Shown here: positions 24,751 through 35,345 of the stretch, in pieces | Layout of the letters: each line of letters begins with the position of its first letter | Numbering within the stretch: position 1 is the stretch's first letter | From: Musa acuminata AAA Group | Lineage: Eukaryota; Streptophyta; Magnoliopsida; Zingiberales; Musaceae | Direction: 5' to 3' | Length of the DNA stretch: 64,000 bases | Assembly: GCF_036884655.1 (NCBI RefSeq) | Contig: NC_088342.1 | Location: 14,246,501 to 14,310,500 of the forward strand | Translations under genes and position numbers: made by a program | The notes under the pieces: generated by a model | What the model was told of the DNA's origin: nothing | What the model saw: the letters and a program-made list of their open reading frames with translations, nothing else | Database searches by the model: none

Positions 24751-25047
24751 ATTTCTTTAAATTGATTTAACTCATCTTGCATTGCGATAATCCATGAATC
24801 ATCTTTCATGGCTTCGTCAATACATTTAGGTTCAATTTGGGAGAGAAAAGCGCCGTTGACACAAAAAATTTTAAGAAAAGAATGTGTTTGAACCCCTTTA
24901 GATGTGTCTCCTAGGATTAGATCCTTAGGATGAGCATCTACATACTTTCAATCCTTGGGTAAGGATGTTTCGGAAGTGGATGCATCCAAGTTACTAGTTG
25001 GAGAAGGGGTTTCATTTAAATTCAAAGAATCAAATTTAACATCATCA

Positions 25048-25989
25048 TCAAAAATTATTTTTCTTGATTTCATAAATCTTATTAAAAACAACATGAATGA
25101 ATTCTTCTATAATTAAAGTTCTTTTATTGAAGATACGAAAAGCTTTAGAAACCAAAGAGTAATCAAGAAAAATTCCTTCATCGGATTTAGCATCAAATTT
25201 TCCTAAGGTATCTTTTTCATTCAAGATAAAACACTTACACCTAAAAACTTTAAAATATAAAACATTGGATTTTTTGTTGTTCCGCAACTTATAGGGAGTT
25301 TTGGTGAGTAAGGGTCTTACTAGAACTCTATTCAAAATATAGCATATAGTGTTTATGGCTTCGACCCAAAAATATTTAGGTAGGCTATGTTCATTCAACA
25401 TGGTTCTTACCATTTCTTGTAAATTTCTGTTTTTCCTTTCTACTACTCCATTCTGTTGAGGATTTCTTGGAGTAGAGAAGTTGTGATTGTATCCATTAAA
25501 TTCATAAAATTCTTGGAAATCATGATTTTGAAATTCACCACCATGATCACTTCTAATTGATGAAATCATATAACCCTTTTCATTTTGAACAAGTTTGCAA
25601 AACTTGGTAAAATATCTCAAGCATTTATTTTTGTGTTTTAAGAAATAAGTCTATGTGTATCTACTATAGTCATCTACAATGACGAAGGCGTATTTGCTAA
25701 CTCCTAGGCTTGATGTAGAGATTGGTCCGAACAAGTCCATATGGATCAATTGTAAAGGCCTAGAGGTGCTTATTTGATTCTTAGATTTGAAACTACCCTT
25801 AATTTGTTTTCCTAATTGACAAGCATCACACACATTATCTTTGATAAACTTGATATGAGGAATTCCTCGTACAAGTTCTTTGGATGATATTTGAGTGATT
25901 AGTTTTATGCTAGCATGACCTAATCTCCTATGCCAAAGCCAAGCATCCTCATTTAAAATTGAGAAACACATTTTATTGCAAAGATTCAA
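25048..25989 (-). pseudogene. Copia integrase (broken)
   Basis: 25989-25651 reads the pre-integrase LWHRRLGHASIKL and the HHCC zinc finger (CDACQLGKQ), then LIHMDLFGPI with the first catalytic Asp. 25620-25048 holds IRSDHGGEFQN (second Asp) and TPRNPQQNGVVERKNRN (catalytic Glu). One stop and an altered stretch at about 25620-25650 split the domain. It lies upstream of RT in element order, as in Ty1/copia. Confidence 0.85.
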
Positions 25990-26407
25990 TGGTGTATACG
26001 TTATTCTATTTTAATGCAATCATAGATGTGTTTTTGTGTGGTTTTTCAATAATGCAAGCATTAGATTCAAATTTGACGATATATCCTTTATCACATAATT
26101 GACTAATACTCAAGAGGTTATGTTTTAAACCACCAACTAACAAAACATCTTCAATAAAGAAGTTGGATTTGTTACCTATGGTGCATTTGCCAATGATTTT
26201 ACCCTTGTTGTTGTCTCCGAAGGTGACATAGCCTTCATCTATGCTAGTAAGCTTAGAGAATTAACATGGACCTCTAGTCATATGCCTTGAGCATCTACTA
26301 TCAAGGTACCATATCTTGCTCCTAGTTTGTGATGGTGTATGTCTCTACAAGAAAGGATAATTTTTAGGTATCCATTTACTTTTGGGTACCTAAAAAACTG
26401 ATCTACA

Positions 26408-27927
26408 TTATTTATTATGTTGCATAGAGTTTATCATGGTTCCTTTAGGAACCCAAATCAGTTTGTTCGGGCTAATTTTTTTGAATGGACAATGATACAT
26501 TTTATGTCCATGTTTATAACAAAAATTGTATTTGCTTTGGTGCCGAACATATAAGATAGGGCCTTTTATGAAGGTGGTTGGATTTTGGTGAGGACTTCTC
26601 ACAAATCCGATTCCACTTCTTTTGGGACCGTGACCCTTATTTGTAAGGATCATGTTCAAAGACTTGCTACCAACCTCAAATTTCTTCAAGGTGTCCTTAA
26701 GTAGCAAGTTCTCTTTTTGGAGAGTTTCTAGATCATGACATTTTATACATGGAGCTAAACTATCATGATATTCAGTTTTTAATTTATTAAAATTACTAAT
26801 AAGATTATTATGCTTATTTTTTAATAATTTATATTTTCTACTAATTATTTTGCATTCATCAAATAAGTCATGGAAGGTAATTAATAATTCATCAAATGAT
26901 AAATCTGCATCAATTAAATTTGTTACCTCCTCTCCGATGGCCATTAGGGCATAATGAGCAACTTGCTCGGTGTTGGACTCCTCTTCTTCGGATGGACTTG
27001 AGTCATCCCACGTTGCTTTGAGCGCCTTCTTCTTTGATATTCTCTTCTTGGCTTGGGGACAAACACTTTTGTAGTATCCCAGCTTTTTACACTCGTAACA
27101 AATAACTTGGTCCTTTTTGGGTTCAAATTTATTTTTTTATCATTTTTAAACTTGTTTCTCTTAATAATTTTTTTGAATTTCCTTATTAGAAGTGTAAAGT
27201 CATTGTCACAGTTCTCATCACTTAAGTTTTCTCTCAAGTGGTCATCTAAAGTTCTAAATGACATATCCTTCATGTTCTTTGGAAAGATGTCTTCTTGCTC
27301 TTTATGAGCATTGCAAGTCATTTCATAGGTTATTAATGACCCGATTAGTTCTTCAAGAGGGAAGTTATTTAAATCTTTAGCCTCTTGAATAACAGTGACT
27401 TTAGGGTCCCAACTCTTAGGAATAGATCTTAGAATCTTATTTACGAGCTTAAAATCTGAAAAACTTTTGCCGAGTCCTATTAGACCATTGACGACATCCG
27501 TGAAACTGATGTACATGTCGCTAATAGTCTCGCTCGGTTTCATTCAGAAAAGTTCAAAAGAATGTATCAAAAGATTGATTTTTGACTCTTTCACTCTACT
27601 TGTGCCTTCATGAGTCACTTCAAGTGTATTCCAAATATCAAATGCGGTTTCACAAACCAAAATACGATTGAACTCATTTTTATCAAGTGCACAAAATAAG
27701 ACATTCATAGCCTTTGCATTAAGAGCGAAAGTTTTCTTCTCCAATTCATTCCAATCGATCATTGGAAGAGAAGACTTCGAAAATCCATTTTTAACAAGAT
27801 TCCAAAGTTCAAAATCCATTGAAATAAGGAAGATCCTCATTTGGGTCTTCCAATAGGTGTAGTCCGTCCCATTGAACATAGGTGGACGTGTAATAGAGTG
27901 GCCCTCTTAGTTTCCGGCGTATGCCAT
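26408..27927 (-). pseudogene. Copia gag with zinc knuckles (broken)
   Basis: The ancestral start appears to be the ATG at 27927-27925, followed after six codons by a TAA (27909-27907) and then by PPMFNGTDYTYWKTQM, the usual beginning of the UBN2-type gag domain. Frames 27879-27544, 27543-26944 and 26944-26408 continue through it, with stops or frameshifts between. A frame-shifted CYECKKLGYYKSVC knuckle lies near 27090-27050, followed by an acidic region and FCYKHGHKMYHC (about 26530-26490). Gag forms the particle that packages element RNA. Confidence 0.8.
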
Positions 27928-27963
27928 CTCTCTTGGGTTTTAATCCATTTGAGAGTTAACCCC

Positions 27964-27975
27964 ACTCTGATACCA
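27964..27975 (-). other. Primer-binding site of the copia element
   Basis: TGGTATCAGAGT on the minus strand, two bases after the LTR end CCTAACA at 27978. It matches the initiator tRNA-Met site with one terminal difference. Confidence 0.85.
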
Positions 27976-27977
27976 AT

Positions 27978-28307
27978 TGTTAGGATCAAGAGCACTAACA
28001 AGGGGGGGGGGGGGCGGGGGTGGGGTGGGTGGGTGAATTAGTGCAGCGGAAAACTTTCGACGATTAAAACTGCGTTCGTACGATAAAAATAATTTCGGTA
28101 AGAAAATTGATTCAAAAATTACTTTAACTTAAGATTAGGTGAAGTGTAGTTAAAGTAAAGCTATGGAGGTAGTTTGCAATTAAGATAGAAAATATAATGT
28201 AAATGCAAACTGAGATTTAGAGTGGTACGATCAATCTTAACCTACATCCACTTTTGGCTTTCTCCTTTGATGAGGTCACCGACGTCTACTAGAGGCCTTC
28301 CTTCAAT
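27978..28307 (-). repeat. Copia 5' LTR, truncated (3' portion only)
   Basis: Matches the end of the 1.6-kb LTRs (compare 40077-40385 in the same orientation), up to CTTCCTTCAAT, where the sibling LTR continues with AGGTGAAG but this copy switches to chromovirus integrase. A guanine homopolymer (about 28004-28020) differs from the sibling and may be a length-variable tract. Confidence 0.8.
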
Positions 28308-29602
28308 CATCTTGCATGAAATGCACTCTATACCATCAGCAGGGCACTCTGGATTCCTAAGAACCTACAAAAGAGTGAAGCAAAATTTTTATTGGAGAGG
28401 GATGAAAAAAATTATTGCTGAATATGTGGCACAATGTGATATATGTCAACAGCACAAGGGTGAAACTGTGGCAAATCCAGGGAAGCTACAATCACTACCC
28501 ATACCAGACTTAGTGTGGACTGACATCTCCATGGACTTTATTGAAGGGCTGCCATCTTCCAAAGGTAAAAGCACGATTCTCGTGGTAGTTGATTGACTTA
28601 CGAAATATGCTCATTTTTGTGCTGTGAGAAATCCCTACACTGCTGCTAGTATTGCCGAGATTTTCATAGAAAATATTGTTAAACTGCATGGGATGCCAAG
28701 GTCCATCGTAAATGATCGTGACAGGATCTTCACTAGTAAATTTTGGACCGAGTTATTTCAGTTACAAGGCACCAAACTCAAGATGAGCACAACGTATCAT
28801 CCACAAACTGACGGCCAAACAGAGGTGGTAAATAGGTGTTTAGAGACGTACCTCCGGTGTTTCGCTAGCGACCGACCAAAAGAGTGGGCGAAATGGCTTC
28901 CCTAGGCCGAATGGTGGTATAATACTACATATCATTCATCTACAAAATGTGCCCCTTATGAAGCATTGTATGGTCGACCAGCACCTGTGATTCCAAAGTA
29001 TGTAATTGGCTCGGCCAAGGTAGATCAGGTTGACCAAGAATTGATTGATAGGGACAAACTCTTACAACTATTAAAAGATAATCTCTCTACCGCTCAAGCC
29101 AGAATGAAGCAGCAAGCCGACACACGATGAAGTGAAAGAGAATTTTCAGTGGGAGATTGGGTTTATCTTCGCCTACAACCATACAAGCAACTCTCTATCA
29201 ACACTCGAGCCTCCATGAAGCTATCCCCATGTTTTTATGGGCCCTATCAGATCACAGAGCGTATTGGAGCCGTGGCATACCGACTTAAATTACGTGAGGA
29301 TGCCAAAATTCACCCTGTCTTCCACGTATCATGCCTAAAGCCCAAGTTGGGAGAACACGAGTCACCCCAGATCCAACTAACAACACAACTGAGGATGGAG
29401 TTATTCAAGCCCAACCACAGGCTATCCTCGATCGCAGGATCATGATGCGTCGTCGACATCCCTCTACTGAAGTACTAGTGCATTGGAATAATCTACCACT
29501 TGAAGACGCCACATGGGAACCATATGAGGAGCTGAAGACCCGGTTCCTTGAGTTCATGGAATCTCAGCCTTGAGGACAAGGTTGATTTGAAGAGGGCGGG
29601 TC
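28304..29602 (+). pseudogene. Chromovirus copy 1: 3' part of pol (integrase to chromodomain)
   Basis: Nearly identical to 33617-34916 of copy 2. Starts inside the integrase zinc finger (HEMHSIPSAGHSGF..CDICQQHKG), continues through the catalytic core ([28 protein letters not shown]) and the integrase C-terminus, and ends in a chromodomain (VLVHWNNLPLEDATWEPY). Stops at 28594, 28903 and 29128 and a 1-base frameshift near 29384 inactivate it. The TAG at 28903-28905 is shared with copy 2 (34216-34218). It ends at a polypurine tract that runs into the shared LTR at 29603. Confidence 0.9.
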
Positions 29603-30031
29603 TGTTAGGACTCTAGCTAGGAGAGTCCTAATTGAGAGGGACATTCTGTTAGGGCTCTAGCTAGGAGAGTCCTAATTGAGAGGGGCACTCTGTTAGGACT
29701 CTAACTAGGAGAGTCCTAATTGAGAGGGACATTCTGTTATGAGGTTTTTTTTTAGAGAAGAATTAGGAGTTGTAAGGGAATAGGAGTCTTAAGTAGGAGT
29801 CATATTAGGAGTTGGTTAGAAGTAAGAGTCTTAAGTAGGAGTCCTATTCGGAGTTAGGGTTTAGAAGCCCTATAAATAGCCATGTATTCCTTCTCTTTTG
29901 ATATGCAATAGATGAATCTTTTCTGCAGCCTTTGAGTAGCAACTTGGAGGGAGGAACCCCTATAGAGTTCCAAGGAGGCCGATCCCCTAAAGAGATCAAC
30001 CCCAAGTTTAGAATCTGCAAGGGTTCTAACA
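29603..30031 (+). repeat. Chromovirus LTR shared by copies 1 and 2 (429 bp)
   Basis: TGTTAGGA...TTCTAACA. It contains three direct 44-bp repeats (29603-29646, 29647-29690, 29691-29734), each itself beginning TGTTAGG. A CTATAAATAG box lies at about 29870-29880. It is the 3' LTR of truncated copy 1 and the 5' LTR of copy 2. It differs from the LTR at 34917 at roughly a dozen of 429 positions by eye. Confidence 0.92.
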
Positions 30032-30033
30032 CC

Positions 30034-30045
30034 TGGTATCAGAGC
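30034..30045 (+). other. Primer-binding site of the chromovirus
   Basis: TGGTATCAGAGC, two bases after the LTR end at 30031; initiator tRNA-Met type. Confidence 0.9.
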
Positions 30046-30618
30046 AGCGTTCTTGGCGTCTCGCTGCCCTTCCATAGCCATCCATCAACTCTCCACAACC
30101 ATCCAAAGCAATTCCCACAATTGCTTAAAAGATCGTCGTCAAATTCTGCCATCATCTCTACCATCGGATCATCCTTTGATCTCCCCGTGAATTGTAACAG
30201 GTTCTGGTTTCCTACCTTACTACAGCTGCAATTTATTTATCCCTATCCGAAAATCTAAAAAAAAAAAAAATCATTCCTATATTGCTGCAAATTTTCATCG
30301 TAAGTTGCTAAAATTTTTCGACGAGAATTCTGCTATCGCAACTTACACCAATTTTATTGTTGTTACTACCGAAATTTTTTTGATGAACATCCTTGCTATT
30401 ATATAAACTGAGATATTGCTGCCAACTCTCTCCTCAAATCTCTCAAATTTTTTGTGGAGATTTCGTCGAGAAACCACTGTTTCTTCGACGATAATTCTGC
30501 TCTTATAAGACAATACAATTCTGCAGCAAACTTTCACTGATTTCTATCAAACCTATACATACCTTTAACCCATTAACAAAAGAGAGATCTTAACATTACA
30601 TATTTGGAGTCATATACT

Positions 30619-31656
30619 ATGGCATCTGAGGAGGCAATCAATGCTAAATTTGAAGCCTTTGAGGTACGAATGGAGGATAAGATTCAGACTCTCCTTACCG
30701 AATTCAGTTTGGGCCGACCACCAAGCCCGAAGAAATCACATCAAGGAGAGAGCTCTAACCAATCACATCATGCCCAAAGAGATGACTTCCAAGAGAGGGG
30801 AGGTTCTATGACCGACCCCAACTATTCGCGCATGAGAGTGGACTTCCCTAGATGGGAAGAAGGAGACCCAATTGGTTGGATCTCGCGCACGGAGCGATAT
30901 TTTCGGTACCATAAAACTACGGATGCATCCATGGTGGAAATTGCAGCTATACATCTTGAAGGGGATGCCATACAATGATTTGACTGGTTTGAACACACTT
31001 ATGGAGCCATTTCATGGCGACAATTCAAAGAAGGACTACTGATCCGCTTCGGACCAACTTATTACGAGAACATTGACGGACAACTAGCAAAGATCCGACA
31101 AACCTCCACCATTCAGGAGTACCAAACCAGGTTTGAAAGATTATCTAATCAAACTCGTGATTGGTCTGAAAAACAACTATTGGGGACCTTTATTGAGGGC
31201 TTAAAGCCGGAGATCCGGGGAGAAGTTAAGGCGCGACAACCATACACGCTTATGGCAGCCATCTCTTTCGTAAGACTTCAAGAAGAGCGATTGAACCATG
31301 AAGCCCGGAGGACTAGGATCACTCCACGACCTACAATACTAAAGCCCTTAGCCCCCCCTACTATCAATCGAGTCCCTGCACCGAAAAGGTTAACAAGAGA
31401 AGAACTTCGGGAGCGATCTGCGAAGGGGTTGTGTTGGCATTGCGACGAGCCGTGGAGCCGCGAGCATCGCTGTAAAAAAGGTAGACTTCTTATGATTGAA
31501 CTAGTAGAAGAAGAGGTCATTGAACATCTAGAAGGGAGCCTTGAACATAAAGAAGAAGATATGGAAGAAGAGCCACAGCCGACCGACATTACGGTACATG
31601 CACTAGCCGGCTACTCACTGTTCTCATCGACACGGATAGCACTAATAACTTCCTGA
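30619..31656 (+). pseudogene. Chromovirus gag (one stop, frameshift before protease)
   Basis: ATG at 30619. The capsid-like region includes VDFPRWEEGDPIGWISRTER and, after a TGA at 30976-30978 (most simply a former Trp codon), FDWFEHTYGAISWRQFKEGL through FIEGLKPEIRGEV. The nucleocapsid zinc knuckle reads CWHCDEPWSREHRC at about 31432-31473. An acidic region follows, and the frame ends at 31656 because it has shifted relative to the protease just downstream. Confidence 0.88.
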
Positions 31657-34600
31657 ATAGTAAGGTTGCTGCTCGGATGGCACTACATATTGAAGGTTGC
31701 AGCAAGTTCGATGTAAAGGTTGCCGACGGCAGAATCCTAAAGTGCGACCAAAGATGCCCACAGGTGAAACTATTACTGCAAGACCAAGAAATTATCACCG
31801 ATTTCTTCCTCCTACCAATCGATGACTATGAGGTAGTGCTTGGTATAGAATGGCTGACTACACTAGGTGATGTCTCTTGGAACTTTTCTAAATTAATTAT
31901 GAAATTCTACTGTAAGGGCAAATAGATCATCCTACGCAGGAAGCGCGGAAACAACGTTACCACTGTTTCGACCCAACGAATGGAGAAAGTTTTACATAAG
32001 GTAAATGGTGCCTTTTTGATGCACCTCCAGCAGCAACCAAAGGGGAAGAAAATAGAATTTGAAGATCAAAATCTTGCCCAATTGCTTACTGAATTTGTCG
32101 ACATATTTGCTGAACCGTGCGGTCTTCCTCCTTCTCGGCAACATGACCATCAAATTCCAATCCTTCCGGGCAAGCCACCAGCGAACACTCGACCATACCG
32201 ATATCCTCACCTCCAGAAAGATGAAATTGAAAAGATCGTAAAGGAGATGCTTGAAACAGGGGTGATTCGACCAAGTTGCAGCCCCTATTCCTCACCGGTG
32301 CTACTTGTACGCAAGAAGGACGAAACTTGGCGGATGTGCATCGACTACCGAGCTTTAAATGACATCACCGTCAAAGACAAATATCCAATACCAGTGGTGG
32401 ATGAACTTCTTGATGAATTGAAAAGAGCTCGAGTCTTCACAAAGTTGGACCTCCGATCCGGTTACCACCAAATTCGGGTATGTGACGAGACATTCCAAAA
32501 ACTGCATTTCGCACACATGATGGCCATTATGAATTCTTGGTAATGCCTTTTGGACTCACTAATGCTCCTTCAACCTTTCAAAGTCTCATGAATGATATAT
32601 TTCAGAGCTTTCTTCGTAAATTTGTGCTGGTATTTTTCGATGATATTCTCGTTTACAGCCCTTCTCTTGAGACTCACTTTCAGCATTTACGGATTGTTTT
32701 GACGATCCTTCGGGAGAATACTCTTTTTGTTAAGCAACCAAAGTGCAGCTTTCTCTAGCAAAAAGTAAAGTACCTTGGGCATATAATATCAGAAGAAGGA
32801 GTGGCGGTAGACTCAACAAAAATTGAGGCAATGCAAGGCTGGCCGAAACCTACAAACGTGAAATTACTAGGGGGTTCCTTGGACTAACGGGCTACTACCG
32901 AAAATTTGTTAAGGACTATGGGAAGATCAGTGCACCACTCACTTCTTTACTGAAAAAAGATGCTTTCCAATAGTCGGACAAAGCCTCTGCTGCCTTCGAC
33001 AAACTTAAAGCAGCCATGACAACGACGTCGGTGCTTGCGCTACCAGATTTCAATAGACCCTTCATCATTGAGGCCGACGCATCTGGAGTCAGAATTGGAG
33101 CCGTTCTCATGCAAAATGGTCGACCACTCGCATATACTAGTAAGACATTATCTCCCTCCCATCAAAATATGTCAGTATATGATAAGGAGATGCTTGCCAT
33201 TATACACGCAGTAACGAGGTGGAGACCCTACCTGATCGGCCGACAATTTCAAATTAAAACAGACCATAAAAGCCTCAAGTACTTTTTGGAGCAAAAGATA
33301 TCATCTCCTGAGCAGCAAAAATGGGTAACCAAACTTCTTGGATTTGATTATGAAATTATTTACAAAAAGGGGAAAAAAAACGTTGTTGCAGATGCACTCT
33401 CACGGCTACCTGAACAAACTAAGGTTTCAGCCATCTCCCTTCCTACCACCGGTCTCCTCGAGGATATTAGGGAAGAATGGAAGAAGGATCCAGAGATCAG
33501 CAAGATCATAAAAAAATTGGAAGAGGATCCAAGTGCAATAGCCCACTACACCTGGGATTCGAGGGATTTACGCTACAAAAGTCGCATTGTGCTTATACCT
33601 GACTCCCCTTGCATCGCAATCATCTTGCATGAAATGCACTCTATACCATCAGCAGGGCACTCTGGATTCCTAAAAACCTACAAAAGAGTGAAGCAAAATT
33701 TTTATTGGAGAGGGATGAAAAAAATTATTGCTGAATATGTGGCACAATGTGATATATGTCAACAGCACAAGGGTAAAACTGTGGCAAATCCAGGGAAGCT
33801 ACAACCACTACCCATACCAGACTCAGTGTGGACTGACATCTCCATGGACTTTATTGAAGGGCTGCCATCTTCCAAAGGTAAAAGCACGATTCTCGTGGTA
33901 GTTGATTGCCTTACGAAATATGCTCATTTTTGTGCTGTGAGAAATCCCTACACTGCTACTAGTATTGCCCAGATTTTCATAGAAAATATTGTTAAACTGC
34001 ATGGGATGCCAAGGTCCATCGTAAGTGATCATGACAGGATCTTCACTAGTAAATTTTGGACCGAGTTATTTCAGTTACAAGGCACCAAACTCAAGATGAG
34101 CATAGCGTATCATCCACAAACTGACGGCCAAACAGAGGTGGTAAATAGGTGCTTAGAGACGTATCTCCGGTGTTTCGCTAGCGACCGACCAAAAGAGTGG
34201 GCGAAATGGCTTCCCTAGGCCGAATGGTGGTATAATACTACATATCATTCATCTACAAAATTTGCCCCTTATGAAGCATTGTATGGTCGACCAGCACCTG
34301 TGATTCCAAAGTATGTAATTGGCTCGGCCAAGGTAAATCAGGTTGACCAAGAATTGATTGATAGGGATAAACTCTTACAATTGTTAAAAGATAATCTCTC
34401 TACCACTCAAGCCAGAATGAAGCAGCAAGCCGACACACGACGAAATGAAAGAGAATTTTCAGTGGGAGATTGGGTTTATCTTCGCCTACAACCATACAAG
34501 CAACTCTCTATCAACACTCGAGCCTCCATGAAGCTATCCCCACGTTTTTATGGGCCCTATAAGATTACAGAGCGTATTGGAGCCGTGGCATACAGACTTA

Positions 34601-34887
34601 AATTACTTGGGGATGCCAAAATTCACCCTGTCTTCCACGTATCATGCCTAAAGCCCAAGTTGGGAGAACACGAGTCACCCCAGATCCAACTGCCCAACAC
34701 AACTAAGGATGGAGTTATTCAAGCCCAACCACAGGCTATCCTCGATCGCAGGATCGTGATACGTCGCTAACATCCCTCTACTGAAGTACTAGTGCCTTGG
34801 AATAATCTACCACTTGAAGACGCCACATGGGAACCATATGAGGAGCTGAAGACCCGGTTCCCTGAGTTCATGGAATCTCAGCCTTGA
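31620..34887 (+). pseudogene. Chromovirus pol: protease, RT, RNase H, integrase, chromodomain
   Basis: Protease at about 31625-31925 reads LIDTDSTNNFL, with the catalytic DTG changed to DTD, and ends at a stop. RT (about 32080-32760) carries [11 protein letters not shown] and, after a frameshift near 32540, [12 protein letters not shown] and FFDDILVYS. RNase H has EADASGVRIGAVL (33070-33108) and VADALSR (about 33390). Integrase has the HHCC finger and [13 protein letters not shown] (about 34109-34147). The end is a chromodomain cut by a TAA at 34768-34770. RNase H before integrase and a C-terminal chromodomain define a Ty3/gypsy chromovirus (Tekay/Del-like by general appearance). A further shared TAG lies at 34216. 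Confidence 0.9.
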
Positions 34888-34916
34888 GGACAAGGTTGAT
34901 TTGAAGAGGGCGGGTC

Positions 34917-35345
34917 TGTTAGGACTCTAGCTAGGAGAGTCCTAATTGAGAGGGACATTCTGTTAGGGCTCTAGCTAGGAGAGTCCTAATTGAGAGGGAC
35001 ACTCTGTTAGGACTCTAACTAGGAGAGTCCTAATAGAGAGGGACATTTTGTTATGAGGTTTTTTTTTAGAGAAGAATTAGGAGTTGTAAGGGAATAGGAG
35101 TATTGAGTAGAAGTCATATTAGGAGTTGGTTAGAAGTAAGAGTCTTAAGTAGGTGTCCTATTCGGAGTTAGGGTTTAGAAGCCCTATAAATAACCATGTA
35201 TTCCTTCTCTTTTGATATGCAATAGATGAATCTTTTCTGCAACCTTTGAGCAGCAACTTGGAGGGAGGAACCCCTATAGAGTTTCAAGGAGGCCGATCCC
35301 CTAAAGAGATCAACCCCAAGTTTAGAATATGCAAGGGTTCTAACA
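34917..35345 (+). repeat. Chromovirus 3' LTR (429 bp)
   Basis: TGTTAGGACTC...GGGTTCTAACA, the same length as the LTR at 29603, with the three 44-bp internal repeats. Preceded by the purine-rich tract GAAGAGGGCGGG. The right flank (AATTTTCTACTTAATG) is the RNase H end of a minus-strand gypsy element, so the chromovirus inserted into that older element. No TSD can be paired because the left end of the tandem is deleted. Confidence 0.92.

Larger units (their letters stand above)
21279..28307 (-). mobile_element. SIRE-like Ty1/copia retrotransposon, full internal region, both LTRs truncated
   Basis: On the minus strand the order is: partial 5' LTR (28307-27978), primer-binding site (27975-27964), gag, protease, integrase, RT, RNase H (27927 to about 23310), a 1.3-kb non-coding 3' region with tandem repeats, polypurine tract, partial 3' LTR (21966-21279). 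Copia type is shown by integrase preceding RT. Many stops and frameshifts make it inactive. The right LTR is cut at 28304-28307 by a chromovirus fragment, the left LTR by an unrelated repeat at about 21279, so no target duplication remains. Confidence 0.85.
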
